Shown piece after piece: positions 19,696 through 30,326 of a stretch of 64,000 bases of DNA. Position 1 is the stretch's first letter, and every line of letters begins with the position of its first letter. This DNA is from Candidatus Merdivivens pullicola (GTDB taxonomy: Bacteria > Bacteroidota > Bacteroidia > Bacteroidales > UBA932): positions 1 to 64,000 of the forward strand of contig JADIMA010000008.1 of assembly GCA_017694945.1 (NCBI GenBank), read 5' to 3'. The notes beneath the pieces are model-generated. The model had not been told where the DNA came from and ran no database searches. It saw nothing but the letters and a program-made list of their open reading frames with translations. The translations under genes and the position numbers were made by a program.

Positions 19696-21199
19696 TAAGA
19701 AAGACACAGATTTGATGGCCTCGAAAGGAATCAGGCCCGAGATGGTAGAAAATCAGTTGGAAGCCTTTCGTAAAGGGTTTCCGAGGCTGAAGATTGTGGC
19801 TCCCGCGACTCCTTCAAAAGGGATCAAGGTGCTGTCGGAGGAAGAAATCGAAAAGTCCCTCGAGGCTTATGCCGGGGCGTCTGTGGCAGGTAAGCGGAAA
19901 TTCGTTCCGGCTTCCGGTGCCGCTTCAAGGATGTTCAAAGACCTGTTTTCTGGACTTGACAGGCTCAGGGCCGGGGAAACGCTTCCGGAAGATTCGCCGG
20001 CGGCCGTATTCGTGTCGAAAATAGAACGTTTTGCCTTTTATGATTCCGAACTGTTCCCCGGGCGCCGGGCGGACGAGACTGAAGGCGCATATATGTCCCG
20101 TATCCTTGAAACTGTTTTATTGCCATGCGGCGGAAAGGGGCTTGGATATGGAAGCAAGCCGAAAGGCGTGTTGAAGTTCCACAGATATGCAGACGGTTCG
20201 CGTACCCCGTTCGAGGAGCATCTTGTAGAGGCTCAGGATTACATGCGCAACGATGACGGAACGGCAAATCTGACCGTGACCATTTCTCCGGAGCACGAAG
20301 GGCTTTTCAGGGATTTGCTTGCTTCCGTAAAAGGCAAATACGAGGAAAAATACTGCTGCCGCTACAATGTCGATTTCACGTATCAGGAAAAATTCACCGA
20401 TACCATAGCGGTCGATATGGACAACAGGCCTTTCAGAACCGATGAGGGGAGCCTGCTGTTCAGGCCCGGGGGACACGGGGCGCTGATATACAATCTGAAC
20501 AAGATAGACGATGAATTCGTTTCCATCAAGAATATAGACAATGTGGCAATAGAGCGTTTCCTTCCACAGACCTCGTTGTACAAGAAGGTGCTGCTCGGAC
20601 AACTCGTGTCGTTGCGTGACAGGATATACGGTTATCTTAAAGCTTTGGACAGGGGAGAGGATCTGGATGCGCTGCTGCCTGAGATAGTCTCTTTCTTTTC
20701 GGACTGTCTCTGTGTCGAGATTCCGCAGGCAATATCCAGGGACGACCTTCCTGCATACCTCCGGAAAAAACTGAATCGCCCTATAAGGGTATGCGGCATG
20801 GTTCGCAATCAGGGCGAGCCGGGAGGAGGGCCGTTCATCATCCGCGAGAAAGACGGTTCGACATCTTTGCAGATTCTTGAAAACGATCAGATAGACCGAG
20901 GTAATCCTGATTCCGCTGCCGCTCTTGCGGCAAGCACCCACTTCAATCCTGTTGACCTTGCCTGCTGCATACGCGACTACAAGGGTGCGAAATTCGATTT
21001 GCTCGAGTATGTTGACGCCGATACGGCATTCATAAGCAGGAAAAGCCATCAGGGCCGGGAATTGAAGGCTTTGGAACTTCCCGGGCTCTGGAACGGTTCA
21101 ATGAGCGATTGGAATACCTTGTTCGTGGAGGTTCCGCTGATAACTTTCAACCCGGTGAAAGTCGCGCTTGACCTGTTGAGGCTCGAACATCTAGGATAA
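19688..21199 (+). CDS. DUF4301 family protein
   Basis: KFVPASGAASRMFKDLF, YGSKPKGVLKFHRY, GGHGALIYNLNKIDDEFVSIKNIDN; overlaps pdxB by 8 nt. Confidence 0.75.
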   Translation: MFDKKDTDLMASKGIRPEMVENQLEAFRKGFPRLKIVAPATPSKGIKVLSEEEIEKSLEAYAGASVAGKRKFVPASGAASRMFKDLFSGLDRLRAGETLPEDSPAAVFVSKIERFAFYDSELFPGRRADETEGAYMSRILETVLLPCGGKGLGYGSKPKGVLKFHRYADGSRTPFEEHLVEAQDYMRNDDGTANLTVTISPEHEGLFRDLLASVKGKYEEKYCCRYNVDFTYQEKFTDTIAVDMDNRPFRTDEGSLLFRPGGHGALIYNLNKIDDEFVSIKNIDNVAIERFLPQTSLYKKVLLGQLVSLRDRIYGYLKALDRGEDLDALLPEIVSFFSDCLCVEIPQAISRDDLPAYLRKKLNRPIRVCGMVRNQGEPGGGPFIIREKDGSTSLQILENDQIDRGNPDSAAALAASTHFNPVDLACCIRDYKGAKFDLLEYVDADTAFISRKSHQGRELKALELPGLWNGSMSDWNTLFVEVPLITFNPVKVALDLLRLEHLG

Positions 21200-21672
21200 T
21201 GTTCCGTACTATGAAGAGGACGCTGCCTTTGTATTTATGCCTGCTGCTGGCTTCGATGATGTGTTCATGCACTTTGGACTATGCCACTGACGTCGGTTCG
21301 CAGGAGCGTTACGGCTGTTTCAGGATTACGGGGACTGTTGTAGGCAATGTCCTGGACGGGCAGCAGGTTTTGCTTGAGGGTATGAAAGTCACTATAGACT
21401 ACGGTTCTGATGAAATACGGACGGTTTATACTGGTAAGGACGGGACTTATCTGTCCGAGTTTTACACATCCGCCTATGCCGAAAACCGTCTGATCAGAGT
21501 TACTGTAAGCGATGAAGACGGTATGGAAAACGGGTTTTATGCAACGGTGACAAAAGATATCAACCATAGTTCCGCTTCCGGATTCGTTGACGGTGACGGG
21601 CGGAATTTTGTCGGTACAAAAACGATTGTTATGGATTTTCTTCTCGACATTTCGGGGAGGATGTCCGAATGA
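21199..21672 (+). CDS. putative lipoprotein, resembles radical-SAM-associated lipoprotein family
   Basis: Lipobox LLASMMCSCTLDYAT; FRITGTVVGNVLDGQQVLLEGMKVTIDYG regulatory-domain-like fold. Confidence 0.5.
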   Translation: MFRTMKRTLPLYLCLLLASMMCSCTLDYATDVGSQERYGCFRITGTVVGNVLDGQQVLLEGMKVTIDYGSDEIRTVYTGKDGTYLSEFYTSAYAENRLIRVTVSDEDGMENGFYATVTKDINHSSASGFVDGDGRNFVGTKTIVMDFLLDISGRMSE

Positions 21673-21697
21673 GGAAGATAATAGTTTGATTTGAAAT

Positions 21698-23026
21698 ATG
21701 TTTGAAAATTTAGTTGACAGGCTTGAACGTTCCTTCAAGATATTGAAGGGTGAAGGAAAGATTACTGAAGTAAACGTTGCGGAGACTCTGAAAGATATCA
21801 GGAAGGCTCTGCTTGATGCCGATGTTAGTTATAAGATAGCAAAGGGTTTCTGCGATGATGTAAAGAAAAAGGCCCTTGGCATGAATGTGCTTACGGCGGT
21901 GAAGCCGGAGCAGATGATGGTGAAAATCGTCCACGACGAACTGGCAGCCCTCATGGGAAGCGAGTCTTCGGACATCAACATAAAAGGGGCTCCGGGAATA
22001 GTCCTGGTTGCAGGCCTCCAGGGTTCCGGTAAGACCACTTTCTGCGGAAAACTGGCACTTAATTGCAAGTCCAGGCGCGGAGTGAGGCCCTTGCTCGTGG
22101 CAGGTGACGTATATAGGCCCGCCGCAATAGACCAGTTGAAGGTGCTGGGCGAGCAGATAGGTGTAACCGTTTATAGCGAGGACGGGGTGAAAGATCCTGT
22201 GGGGATTGCGAAGCGCGCAGTGGAGTTCGCCAGGAAAGAAGGATATCCCCTGGTAATAGTCGATACGGCCGGCCGTCTTTCTGTCGATGAGGAAATGATG
22301 GACGAGATTTCATCGTTGAAGAAAAATCTGAATCCTTCGGAGACGCTTTTCGTAGTCGATGCGATGACTGGCCAGGATGCTGTCGAGACGGCAAAGGCAT
22401 TCAATGACAGAATCGACTTCGACGGAGTCGTGCTTACGAAGATGGACGGAGACACCAGGGGTGGAGCAGCCCTTTCCATAAAGGCGGTTGTCGGGAAGCC
22501 TATCAAATTCGTGTCTTCGGGTGAGAAAATGGATGCCCTGGATGTGTTTTATCCGAAGAGGATTGCCGACAGGATACTCGGCATGGGCGATGTCGTGACC
22601 CTTGTCGAGAAGGCGCAGGAGCAGTTCGATGAGGAACAGGCCCGTAAACTCACCAAGAAACTGGCGAAAGACCAATATACATTGTCGGATTTCTACGATC
22701 AGATCCAGCAGATCAAGAAAATGGGAAATATAAAGGATCTGGCATCCATGATCCCGGGTGTCGGCAAGGCGTTGCGCAATGTCGATATAGACAATGATTC
22801 GTTCAAGGGGATAGAAGCCATCATCCTGTCCATGACGCAAGAAGAACGCGACAAGCCTGAAATCATCAACGGCAGCCGCCGCAGGAGGATTTCCGACGGA
22901 AGCGGACGTTCCATAGCGGAAGTGAACCGTTTGCTTAAACAGTTCGAAGATACAAGGAAAGTCATGAAGAACATGGTCGGCGGCGGCATGAGAAATGCCA
23001 TGAAACTCGCCAGAAAGAAGAGATAG
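21698..23026 (+). CDS. ffh: signal recognition particle protein
   Basis: GLQGSGKTTFCGKLA, VAGDVYRPAAIDQL, VDTAGRLSVDEEMM, C-terminal M domain. Confidence 0.97.
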   Translation: MFENLVDRLERSFKILKGEGKITEVNVAETLKDIRKALLDADVSYKIAKGFCDDVKKKALGMNVLTAVKPEQMMVKIVHDELAALMGSESSDINIKGAPGIVLVAGLQGSGKTTFCGKLALNCKSRRGVRPLLVAGDVYRPAAIDQLKVLGEQIGVTVYSEDGVKDPVGIAKRAVEFARKEGYPLVIVDTAGRLSVDEEMMDEISSLKKNLNPSETLFVVDAMTGQDAVETAKAFNDRIDFDGVVLTKMDGDTRGGAALSIKAVVGKPIKFVSSGEKMDALDVFYPKRIADRILGMGDVVTLVEKAQEQFDEEQARKLTKKLAKDQYTLSDFYDQIQQIKKMGNIKDLASMIPGVGKALRNVDIDNDSFKGIEAIILSMTQEERDKPEIINGSRRRRISDGSGRSIAEVNRLLKQFEDTRKVMKNMVGGGMRNAMKLARKKR

Positions 23027-23058
23027 CCGGCTTTTCCTTTCGGTTTAGAAACGTATTG

Positions 23059-23739
23059 TCAGTCTTCATCCAGCATTTCGGGGCGGAACTTGCGAGTCCG
23101 CTCCAATGCCTTTTCATATTGCCATTCCTGGATTTTCTTGGGGTCTCCGCACAGCAGGATTTCCGGTACTTTCCATCCGTTGAATTCGGCGGGGCGGGTG
23201 TAGATCGGCGGGGACAGCAGTCCGTCCTGGAACGAGTCGCTGAGCGCCGACTGTTCGTCTCCTATGGCTCCAGGGATGAGGCGCACTATGGAGTCGATGA
23301 GCAGTGCGGCCGGTATTTCGCCTCCGCTTACTACATAATTGCCGCATGAAATCTCCTTGGTGATCAGGTAATCGCGTATTCTCTGGTCGATGCCTTTGTA
23401 ATGCCCGCACAGTATAATGATGTTCTCCTTGCAGGACAGTTGGTTGCACATGGCCTGGCTCATGATTTCCCCGTCGGGACTCATGTAAATGACTTCATCG
23501 TATTTTCTTTCGGCGGTCAGTTCTTCAAGCATCATGAAAACCGGTTCTATCTTCATTACCATGCCGGCGTCTCCGCCGAAACTGTAATCGTCAACCTGTT
23601 TGTATCTGCCTTTCCCGTATTTTCTCAGATTGTGGACATGGATTTCAACTATGCCTTTTTTGCGTGCTCTTCCTACAATCGAATGGCTTAACGGGCTATC
23701 CAAAAGTTCGGGAACCACGCTTAAAACGTCTATTCTCAT
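23059..23739 (-). CDS. trmD: tRNA (guanine-N1)-methyltransferase
   Basis: [57 protein letters not shown]. Confidence 0.97.
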   Translation of the reverse strand: MRIDVLSVVPELLDSPLSHSIVGRARKKGIVEIHVHNLRKYGKGRYKQVDDYSFGGDAGMVMKIEPVFMMLEELTAERKYDEVIYMSPDGEIMSQAMCNQLSCKENIIILCGHYKGIDQRIRDYLITKEISCGNYVVSGGEIPAALLIDSIVRLIPGAIGDEQSALSDSFQDGLLSPPIYTRPAEFNGWKVPEILLCGDPKKIQEWQYEKALERTRKFRPEMLDED

Positions 23740-23761
23740 ATATTTTATTTAAAAACAATGG

Positions 23762-23769
23762 CAAAGTTA
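23762..23769 (-). promoter_or_regulatory. -7 element TAACTTTG(C) for trmD
   Basis: CAAAGTTA on + strand, 23 nt upstream of trmD. Confidence 0.5.
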
Positions 23770-23781
23770 TGAAAATTAGAG

Positions 23782-23789
23782 TATATTTG
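23782..23789 (+). promoter_or_regulatory. -7 element TATATTTG(C) for DUF349 gene
   Basis: TAnnTTTG 32 nt upstream of the ATG at 23821. Confidence 0.55.
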
Positions 23790-23820
23790 CATTTTGTTTG
23801 CTTAATTTATTTTTAATAAT

Positions 23821-25599
23821 ATGAACGAAGAGATTACTACCATCACCGACGTACAGCCTGACGTAAAAAAAGAAAAGGAGTACGTTGACTATTCAGAAAA
23901 ATCCCTTTCCGAGATTCTTGATATTTTTTCCGGGATGCTCGAGGCCGAGGATCATCATGACTTGTACAAGAACGCCGAACCTCTCAAAGCGGCGTTTTAT
24001 AAGAACCTGAAAAAAGAAAGGGCCGCCGCGATGGCGTCTGAAGGCAGTGAGGGAAATCTTTCTTCTGACAATTCCGAGAACGGGGATGCCGTTACGGCAA
24101 GGACGGTGCCTTTTATCGATGAGGAACGCCGTTTCAAGGAAATGTATGCGCGTTACAAGGCCGACCGTGCCGAATACAATGCGCGCAATGAAAAGGCAAT
24201 GGAGGAAAATCTGTCCAAGAAACTGGATATCATAGACAAGATAAAGAACATCATTGAAAAGGGTGATGTAAGCCATACTTCGTTTACTGAATTCAGGGCT
24301 CTTCAGCAGGAATGGCGCGACGCGGGTCCCATTCCCAATTCAAGGTACAAGGAAGTTTATGAGACATATCAGCATACTGTCGAAATGTTCTATGACCTTG
24401 TGAGCATAGACAGGGAACTGAGGGATCTTGATTTCAAGAAAAACCTTGAAGTGAAGACAAGATTCTGCGAAATGGCGGAAAAACTTGCTGACAACAAAAA
24501 TGTGGTTGAAGCATTCAGGGCGTTGCAGAAACTCCACGAGGAATGGAAGGAGTTCGGCCCGGTGGCCAAGGAGTACCGCGAGTCCATCTGGGAAAGGTTC
24601 AAGGCCGCTACATCGGTTATAAACAAGAAATACCAGGCATATTTCGAGGAGCAGAAAGCCAAATTTAGGGCTAATCTTGAAGCCAAGACAGCCCTGTGTG
24701 AAAAAGCCGAGGAAATAATGAATACGGCAATAGAGTCGGCAAAGGATTGGAGCAAGTACAGCGATGCCATGGAAAACCTCCAGCAGGAGTGGAAGAAGAT
24801 CGGGCCTGTGGCTAAGAAGGACAGCCAGAAGATTTATGACCGTTTCCGTGCCGCATGCAACAGGTTTTTCGACAGCCGTAAGGAATATTACAGCAAGTTC
24901 AGGGATGAAATGCAGGAAAATTACCAGAAAAAACTGGCAATATGCGAGCAGGCTGAATCCATGATGAACAGCGAAGACTGGAAGGCCACTACGGAGTTTT
25001 TCGTCAATCTGCAGAAACAATGGAAGGAAATCGGGCCTGTTTCCAGGAAACGCGCCGAGCAGTTGTGGAAACGTTTCCGCAGCGCATGCGATACCTTCTT
25101 CGATAACAGGAATGCGAAATCCGACGATCCGTCCATAACGCTTTACCAGAACCTCAAGTCCAAAAAGGCTTTGGTGAAGGAAGTGAAGGAATATGTGCTT
25201 TCAGGCAATCAGGAAGACGATGCTGCGGCCATGAAAGATTTCATTGAAAGATGGAATGCGATCGGCTATGTCCCTATGAGAGATAAGGAAAAGATAAACA
25301 ATGCGTTCAAGGCGGCCCTTGCCGAAAAGTTCCCTTCGGCTGAGAAGGAATTCAGGCGTAACAGGCCTCAGGCACGCAAGCAGGTTGCGCCTGTAAGTGA
25401 AAAAGAAAGACTCATCCAGTTGTACAACAAGAAAGAAGCGGAACTGGCAACTTATGAAAACAATATCGGCTTCCTTTCACAGTCTTCCGGCGGCTTGATC
25501 AAACAGCTTCAGGATCAGATCGAGACACTGAAGGCTGAACTTGCCAAACTGGAAGGACAGATCAGGGAGTTGGAGCAGAAGGAGAATTCGGAGGAGTAG
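23821..25599 (+). CDS. DUF349 domain-containing protein
   Basis: Repeated LQQEWKxIGPVxKxxxxxxxxRFRxACxxFF units. Confidence 0.92.
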   Translation: MNEEITTITDVQPDVKKEKEYVDYSEKSLSEILDIFSGMLEAEDHHDLYKNAEPLKAAFYKNLKKERAAAMASEGSEGNLSSDNSENGDAVTARTVPFIDEERRFKEMYARYKADRAEYNARNEKAMEENLSKKLDIIDKIKNIIEKGDVSHTSFTEFRALQQEWRDAGPIPNSRYKEVYETYQHTVEMFYDLVSIDRELRDLDFKKNLEVKTRFCEMAEKLADNKNVVEAFRALQKLHEEWKEFGPVAKEYRESIWERFKAATSVINKKYQAYFEEQKAKFRANLEAKTALCEKAEEIMNTAIESAKDWSKYSDAMENLQQEWKKIGPVAKKDSQKIYDRFRAACNRFFDSRKEYYSKFRDEMQENYQKKLAICEQAESMMNSEDWKATTEFFVNLQKQWKEIGPVSRKRAEQLWKRFRSACDTFFDNRNAKSDDPSITLYQNLKSKKALVKEVKEYVLSGNQEDDAAAMKDFIERWNAIGYVPMRDKEKINNAFKAALAEKFPSAEKEFRRNRPQARKQVAPVSEKERLIQLYNKKEAELATYENNIGFLSQSSGGLIKQLQDQIETLKAELAKLEGQIRELEQKENSEE

Positions 25600-25602
25600 C
25601 AG

Positions 25603-27501
25603 ATGAATAAGAGCTCTATAGCCGGATTCGCCCTTATCGGTATTATCCTGCTAGGATTCAGTTGGTACAATTCAGTACAATACAATAAAAAGCAAAGGGA
25701 GGCATTTGTCGCTGATTCGATAGCAGCAGCCGAACTTGCAGAACAGATGCGTGCGGAGCAGGAGGCTTATGCGGACATGGCCGACAGCCTCGCTTCTGCC
25801 ATGTCTTCAACAGATGAGCCCGAGATTTCCGGCGGACAGGCAGCGGTTTATAAGGATTCCCTCATGGAGAAGGCCTTCAGAAAGGAAGCCGAAACCTATA
25901 CGATTGAAAACGACAAACTCAAGGTCGGTTTTACTACCAAGGGCGCACAGATATACAGTGCCCTGATAAAACCGTACTACAAATATGACAGCACGGCTTT
26001 GTATTTCGTCCGTCCCGGTTCGAGTGCATACAACATAGAGTTTTTTACTGATCAGAGCATTTCGACCGAAGATCTCGTCTTTGACATAGTGGAAGGAACG
26101 GATACATCCGTCACCATGCGGCTGAACTTCCAGAACGGCGGATATGTCGAACAGCGTTATTGGCTTGAACCTGAAAGTTTTACCCTTAAAAACAATCTTG
26201 CACTCGTCGGAATGGACGATATCATTCCGAGGAACATGACATCGATAGATATGGACTGGGGTCTTGAAGTTCCGCGTATCGAAAAGGCTTACAAGACCGA
26301 AAGGCAGTATTCCAGGATGGATTACAAATACCCCGGGGAGAAAAAGATTGAGAAATTAGGCAAGAACGGCAGGGATGTGGTTGACGAACGTGTCGGCACC
26401 AAGATCTCGTGGTTTGCGTTCCAGCAGCATTTCTTCTCGGCTTTCATGGTTTCGGAGAAAGAATTTTCCGGCGGGGAGTTCTCCATGATTTTCAGGGAAG
26501 AAAACGACCCTGACAGTACATTGATGACCTGCGTGGCCAATGTGTCGGTCGATTACGAACCGGGACAGCGTGTTGATTATCCTTTTGATTTCTATATAGG
26601 CCCGAATCATTATCAGACACTGAAAGCAAGCGGCGACGGGTTTGAGAACATAGTGCAGTTGGGCGGATGGCTTGCCAGCAAGATAAACAAGTGGGTCATC
26701 ATTCCGTTCTTCAACTGGCTGCACGAATACATAGCCAATTTCGGAATTATTATCCTGTTGATGACCATCTGCATCAAACTGGTGCTTTCGCCTCTGACAT
26801 TCAAGTCATATTCATCTTCGGCGAAGATGGGTGTAATAAAGCCGGAAATCGACAAGTTGAACCAGAAATATCCTAAGCCCGAAGATGCGATGAAGAAGCA
26901 GCAGGCGATGATGGAACTGTACAAGAGGGCGGGAATAAGTCCTATGGGCGGCTGTCTTCCGATGTTGTTGCAGTTGCCTATCCTGTATGCGATGTTCCGT
27001 TTCTTCCCGACATCATTCGAGTTGCGCCAGCAGGGCTTCCTTTGGGTGGATGACCTCAGTACGTATGATTCGATATGGAACTTCGGTTTCAGAGTGCCTT
27101 TGCTTGGAGACCACCTGTCGTTGCTTTCATTGCTTATGGCCGTGTCGATGTTCCTGTATTCCAAAATCAATTCGGCGCAGATGTCGAGCGACCCGAGCAT
27201 GAAGGGCATGAAGTTCATGACGCTGTGGCTCATGCCTATAATGATGTTCTTCTTCTGTAACAATCTCTCCAGCGGTTTGAGTTATTATTACATGTTGTCG
27301 AATATCATAACCATATTGCAGACATGGGTCATCAAGAGGTTCTTCATAGACGAGGACAAGATTCATGCAAGGCTTGCGGCAAAGGCGGCCGAACCGGTGA
27401 AGAAATCCAAGTTCATGCAGCGTCTTGAGGCGGCGCAAAAGGCTCAGGAGCAGGCAATGCGCCAGCAGGTGAAGGAGCAGAGCAAAAAGATGAGACGATA
27501 A
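25603..27501 (+). CDS. yidC: membrane protein insertase YidC
   Basis: N-terminal TM, large periplasmic domain, LVLSPLTFKSYSSSAKMGVIKPEI...PMGGCLPMLLQLPILYAMFRFFPTS. Confidence 0.96.
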   Translation: MNKSSIAGFALIGIILLGFSWYNSVQYNKKQREAFVADSIAAAELAEQMRAEQEAYADMADSLASAMSSTDEPEISGGQAAVYKDSLMEKAFRKEAETYTIENDKLKVGFTTKGAQIYSALIKPYYKYDSTALYFVRPGSSAYNIEFFTDQSISTEDLVFDIVEGTDTSVTMRLNFQNGGYVEQRYWLEPESFTLKNNLALVGMDDIIPRNMTSIDMDWGLEVPRIEKAYKTERQYSRMDYKYPGEKKIEKLGKNGRDVVDERVGTKISWFAFQQHFFSAFMVSEKEFSGGEFSMIFREENDPDSTLMTCVANVSVDYEPGQRVDYPFDFYIGPNHYQTLKASGDGFENIVQLGGWLASKINKWVIIPFFNWLHEYIANFGIIILLMTICIKLVLSPLTFKSYSSSAKMGVIKPEIDKLNQKYPKPEDAMKKQQAMMELYKRAGISPMGGCLPMLLQLPILYAMFRFFPTSFELRQQGFLWVDDLSTYDSIWNFGFRVPLLGDHLSLLSLLMAVSMFLYSKINSAQMSSDPSMKGMKFMTLWLMPIMMFFFCNNLSSGLSYYYMLSNIITILQTWVIKRFFIDEDKIHARLAAKAAEPVKKSKFMQRLEAAQKAQEQAMRQQVKEQSKKMRR

Positions 27502-28178
27502 TGGATATTGCAGCGGAAATAACAAAATTGCATAGTGAACTGCCATCAACTGTAAAGTTGGTGGCGGTTTCCAAATTCCACCCGGCATCGGCCGTAATGG
27601 AAGCATACAATGCCGGACAGAGGGTGTTCGGTGAAAACCGCCCGCAGGAGATGGCGGCCAAGGCGAAAGAACTTCCCGGCGACATAGAGTGGCATTTCAT
27701 CGGTCATTTGCAGACAAACAAATTGAAAATGGTTCTTCCCTATGCGGCTATTGTTGAGTCTGTCGATTCACTGCATCTGCTGGAAGCGATAGACCGTTGG
27801 GGTGGTGACAATTCAAAAGTAACGGATGTGCTGCTGGAGTATCATGTGGCGGCAGAGGAGACAAAGCAGGGGTTCGGCGCGGATGAAATCCGTGACATAC
27901 TCTTTTCTCCCGAGCCTTTCGCAAATATACGTTTCAGAGGGCTGATGGGCATGGCCACGCTTACTTCCGATGAAAAGGTCATTGAGGAAGATTTTGGAAA
28001 GATAATTGCCCTCTTTGATGAACTTTCTGCAAGGACGGGGGAGTCTCCAAAGTTAACGGAAGATTTCAACCTCAAGTCTTTCGGCATGACCCATGATTAC
28101 AGGATTGCAGTCCGCATGGGAGCAAACATAGTGAGGATAGGCACTCTCATTTTCGGAGAACGGCAGGCTAAACTATAA
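27501..28178 (+). CDS. YggS family pyridoxal phosphate-dependent/PLP-homeostasis protein
   Basis: VKLVAVSKFHPASAVMEAYNAGQRVFGENRPQEM, EWHFIGHLQTNK, FGMTHDYRIAVRMGANIVRIGTLIFGER. Confidence 0.95.
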   Translation: MDIAAEITKLHSELPSTVKLVAVSKFHPASAVMEAYNAGQRVFGENRPQEMAAKAKELPGDIEWHFIGHLQTNKLKMVLPYAAIVESVDSLHLLEAIDRWGGDNSKVTDVLLEYHVAAEETKQGFGADEIRDILFSPEPFANIRFRGLMGMATLTSDEKVIEEDFGKIIALFDELSARTGESPKLTEDFNLKSFGMTHDYRIAVRMGANIVRIGTLIFGERQAKL

Positions 28179-28197
28179 TAAGAATCTAAAATACCCT

Positions 28198-29132
28198 ATG
28201 AAAGAACTTATTGCCCGGGCAAGGCAGTTGAGGCTTAAGGCAAAGGTGCGCGTAAAGGCCAGGAAAACAAAATTGCAAAGGGAACTGGAACTGCGCCGCC
28301 TGAAAAGGATAAGGCGTAAGAATAATATTCCCCCTTACAGATATTGCAAGAATTGCGGAGCAGAGTTGAAAGGAATGTACTGCCATGAATGTGGTCAGTA
28401 TGCGATGGATTCCAAGCAGCCGTTCTGGAAATATTTTCTTCAGTATTTTGAAAATGTATATCAGTTCGATACGAAAATAGGGAGTACGTTGTGGCTGCTT
28501 TTCAGAAGGCCCGGCTTCCTGACAACGGAATTCAATGCAGGGAAGATTGCGTCATATGTTCATCCGATGCGCCTGTTCATGTGTATTACGTTGGTGTTCT
28601 TTATCTTTTTCTTCATGGTTTTGGGCAAAAGGCGGAGACTGTTTTTGACGACAATTCCGGCATTAATGAGGAAATAGAACTGTACGGCGACAATGGCCCC
28701 ATTGCTCCCGAACAGGAATTCATTGATAAGTTTCTCGGGGATTTAAGCAGTTATTCCCCGATAATCTCCTTGCTTTTCGTGCCTATAATGGCATTCCTGC
28801 TGAAACTTCTTTATCGGAGGAACCACATGAAATACATGTCGCATCTTGCGTTTTCGTTTCATTGGGGCTGCTTTTTTTATATAGCGATGGCCCTGTTCTG
28901 CATAACAGGGTGGTTGTGGAAATTTGACGGCCTGCCTTTTTATCTGTTCCTTGCCGCGAATCTGCTTTATACGACGGTGGCCTTGCATTGGGTTTACGGA
29001 AACGGGTGGATTAAGTCTTTTCTGAAGACCGCCATTATATATTTGTTCTATTTTATAGCAAGCGTCTTTTTTGTGGCATTGTGGTTCACGGTAGTTTACA
29101 GTTCGCTCGGCAAGGACTACGGTCTGCTGTGA
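28198..29132 (+). pseudogene. DUF3667-like membrane protein, split by an apparent -1 frameshift near 28626-28632
   Basis: N-part (28198..28677 frame) YCKNCGAELKGMYCHECGQYAMDSKQPFWKYFLQYFENVYQFDTK...; TM continuation (KAETVFDDN...LFVPIMAFLLKLLYRRNHMKYMSHLAFSFHW...) is in the -1 frame (28491..29132 ORF); frames meet at GGC AAA AGG. Confidence 0.75.
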
Positions 29133-29162
29133 GTTTCGGGCGGTACGGTTTTTCCCTGATGA

Positions 29163-30314
29163 CTACTGCCTTCCAAGTTCACGTACCATCGCTTCGGCTA
29201 CCGCTGCTGACGCACCTCCTCCTCCGAGCAGTTGCCTGATGGAGGCATATCCGGCAAGCATTTCGTTCCGGTATTCCCTGTCTTCCATGAGCCGTCTGAT
29301 TTCTTCGGCGAGTGCATCCGCATTGCATTCGTCCTGTATGAGTTCCCTGAAAACGAGCCTGTCGGCTATGAGGTTGCCGAGGCTGATAAACCTGGATTTG
29401 ACAATCATCTTGCCTATCCAGTAGGTCAGACGGTTTCCCAGGATATACCCGACTACTTGCGGAGTGCCGAGCAGGACGGCTTCAAGTGATGCGGTCCCGG
29501 AGTTTATGACGGCCGCTTCCGCATTCTTTACTATTGATTGTGTCTGTCCGAACAGTATTTTTATATAGGATTCCTTGCCGAGGTAAGGTGCGTAGTCTTT
29601 CATGCTGCGCGAAGGTGCCCCGGCTATGATGAAACGGTAACCGGAATATTTCGGATTGTCGTGCATTTTTCTTGCAAACTCTGTCAGGACGGGCATCATC
29701 GTGTCTATTTCGCCTTTGCGCGAGCCTGCGAGCATGGCTATATATGGCAAATCCTCCAATCCGTTGCGGGCCAAGAAATCTTTGCGGCTTTCAGTCATCG
29801 CAACAGAATCCTCGATGGCATCGACGAGCGGATTGCCGCAATAAACGGCGTCAATGCCTTTTGAGGCGAAATAAGGTATCTCAAACGGAAATACAATGAA
29901 CAGCCGGTCTATGTATTTTTTAAGTTTCTTTATTCTTCCCTCTCTGGATGCCCATACTTTAGGTGCGATGTAGTAGAACACTTTGAAACCGCGCCCATGG
30001 GCGAATTCCGCTATCTTGAAGTTGAACCCCGGGTAGTCTATGAGTATGACGGCATCCGGTTTCCAGGTCTCTATGTCCTGCTTGCAGCGTTTGATGTTTC
30101 CAAGCAGTTTCCCGGCATGTTTCAGTACCTCCGTGAATCCCATTACGGCGCCTTCCCTGTAATGTACGACAGGAGGCATGCCGGCGGCAGAAGCCATCAG
30201 ATCCCCTCCCCAGAATCTTAGAGAACATTCCGGGTCTTTCGCCTTAAGCCCCTTAATCAGATTGGAGCCGTGAAGGTCTCCTGATGCCTCTCCGGCAATA
30301 AGATAGTATTTCAT
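29163..30314 (-). CDS. lpxB: lipid-A-disaccharide synthase
   Basis: MKYYLIAGEASGDLHGSNLIKGLK, VLIDYPGFNFKIAEFA, LAGSRKGEIDTMMPV. Confidence 0.96.
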   Translation of the reverse strand: MKYYLIAGEASGDLHGSNLIKGLKAKDPECSLRFWGGDLMASAAGMPPVVHYREGAVMGFTEVLKHAGKLLGNIKRCKQDIETWKPDAVILIDYPGFNFKIAEFAHGRGFKVFYYIAPKVWASREGRIKKLKKYIDRLFIVFPFEIPYFASKGIDAVYCGNPLVDAIEDSVAMTESRKDFLARNGLEDLPYIAMLAGSRKGEIDTMMPVLTEFARKMHDNPKYSGYRFIIAGAPSRSMKDYAPYLGKESYIKILFGQTQSIVKNAEAAVINSGTASLEAVLLGTPQVVGYILGNRLTYWIGKMIVKSRFISLGNLIADRLVFRELIQDECNADALAEEIRRLMEDREYRNEMLAGYASIRQLLGGGGASAAVAEAMVRELGRQ

Positions 30315-30326
30315 CGCTGGGCAAAT

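Noticed and set aside
20117-21049. 310-aa minus-strand ORF
   Set aside because: Antisense to the DUF4301 gene, which has convincing protein features; the reverse frame shows none
24340-25020. 226-aa minus-strand ORF rich in Leu/Phe
   Set aside because: Mirror of the DUF349 repeats on the opposite strand
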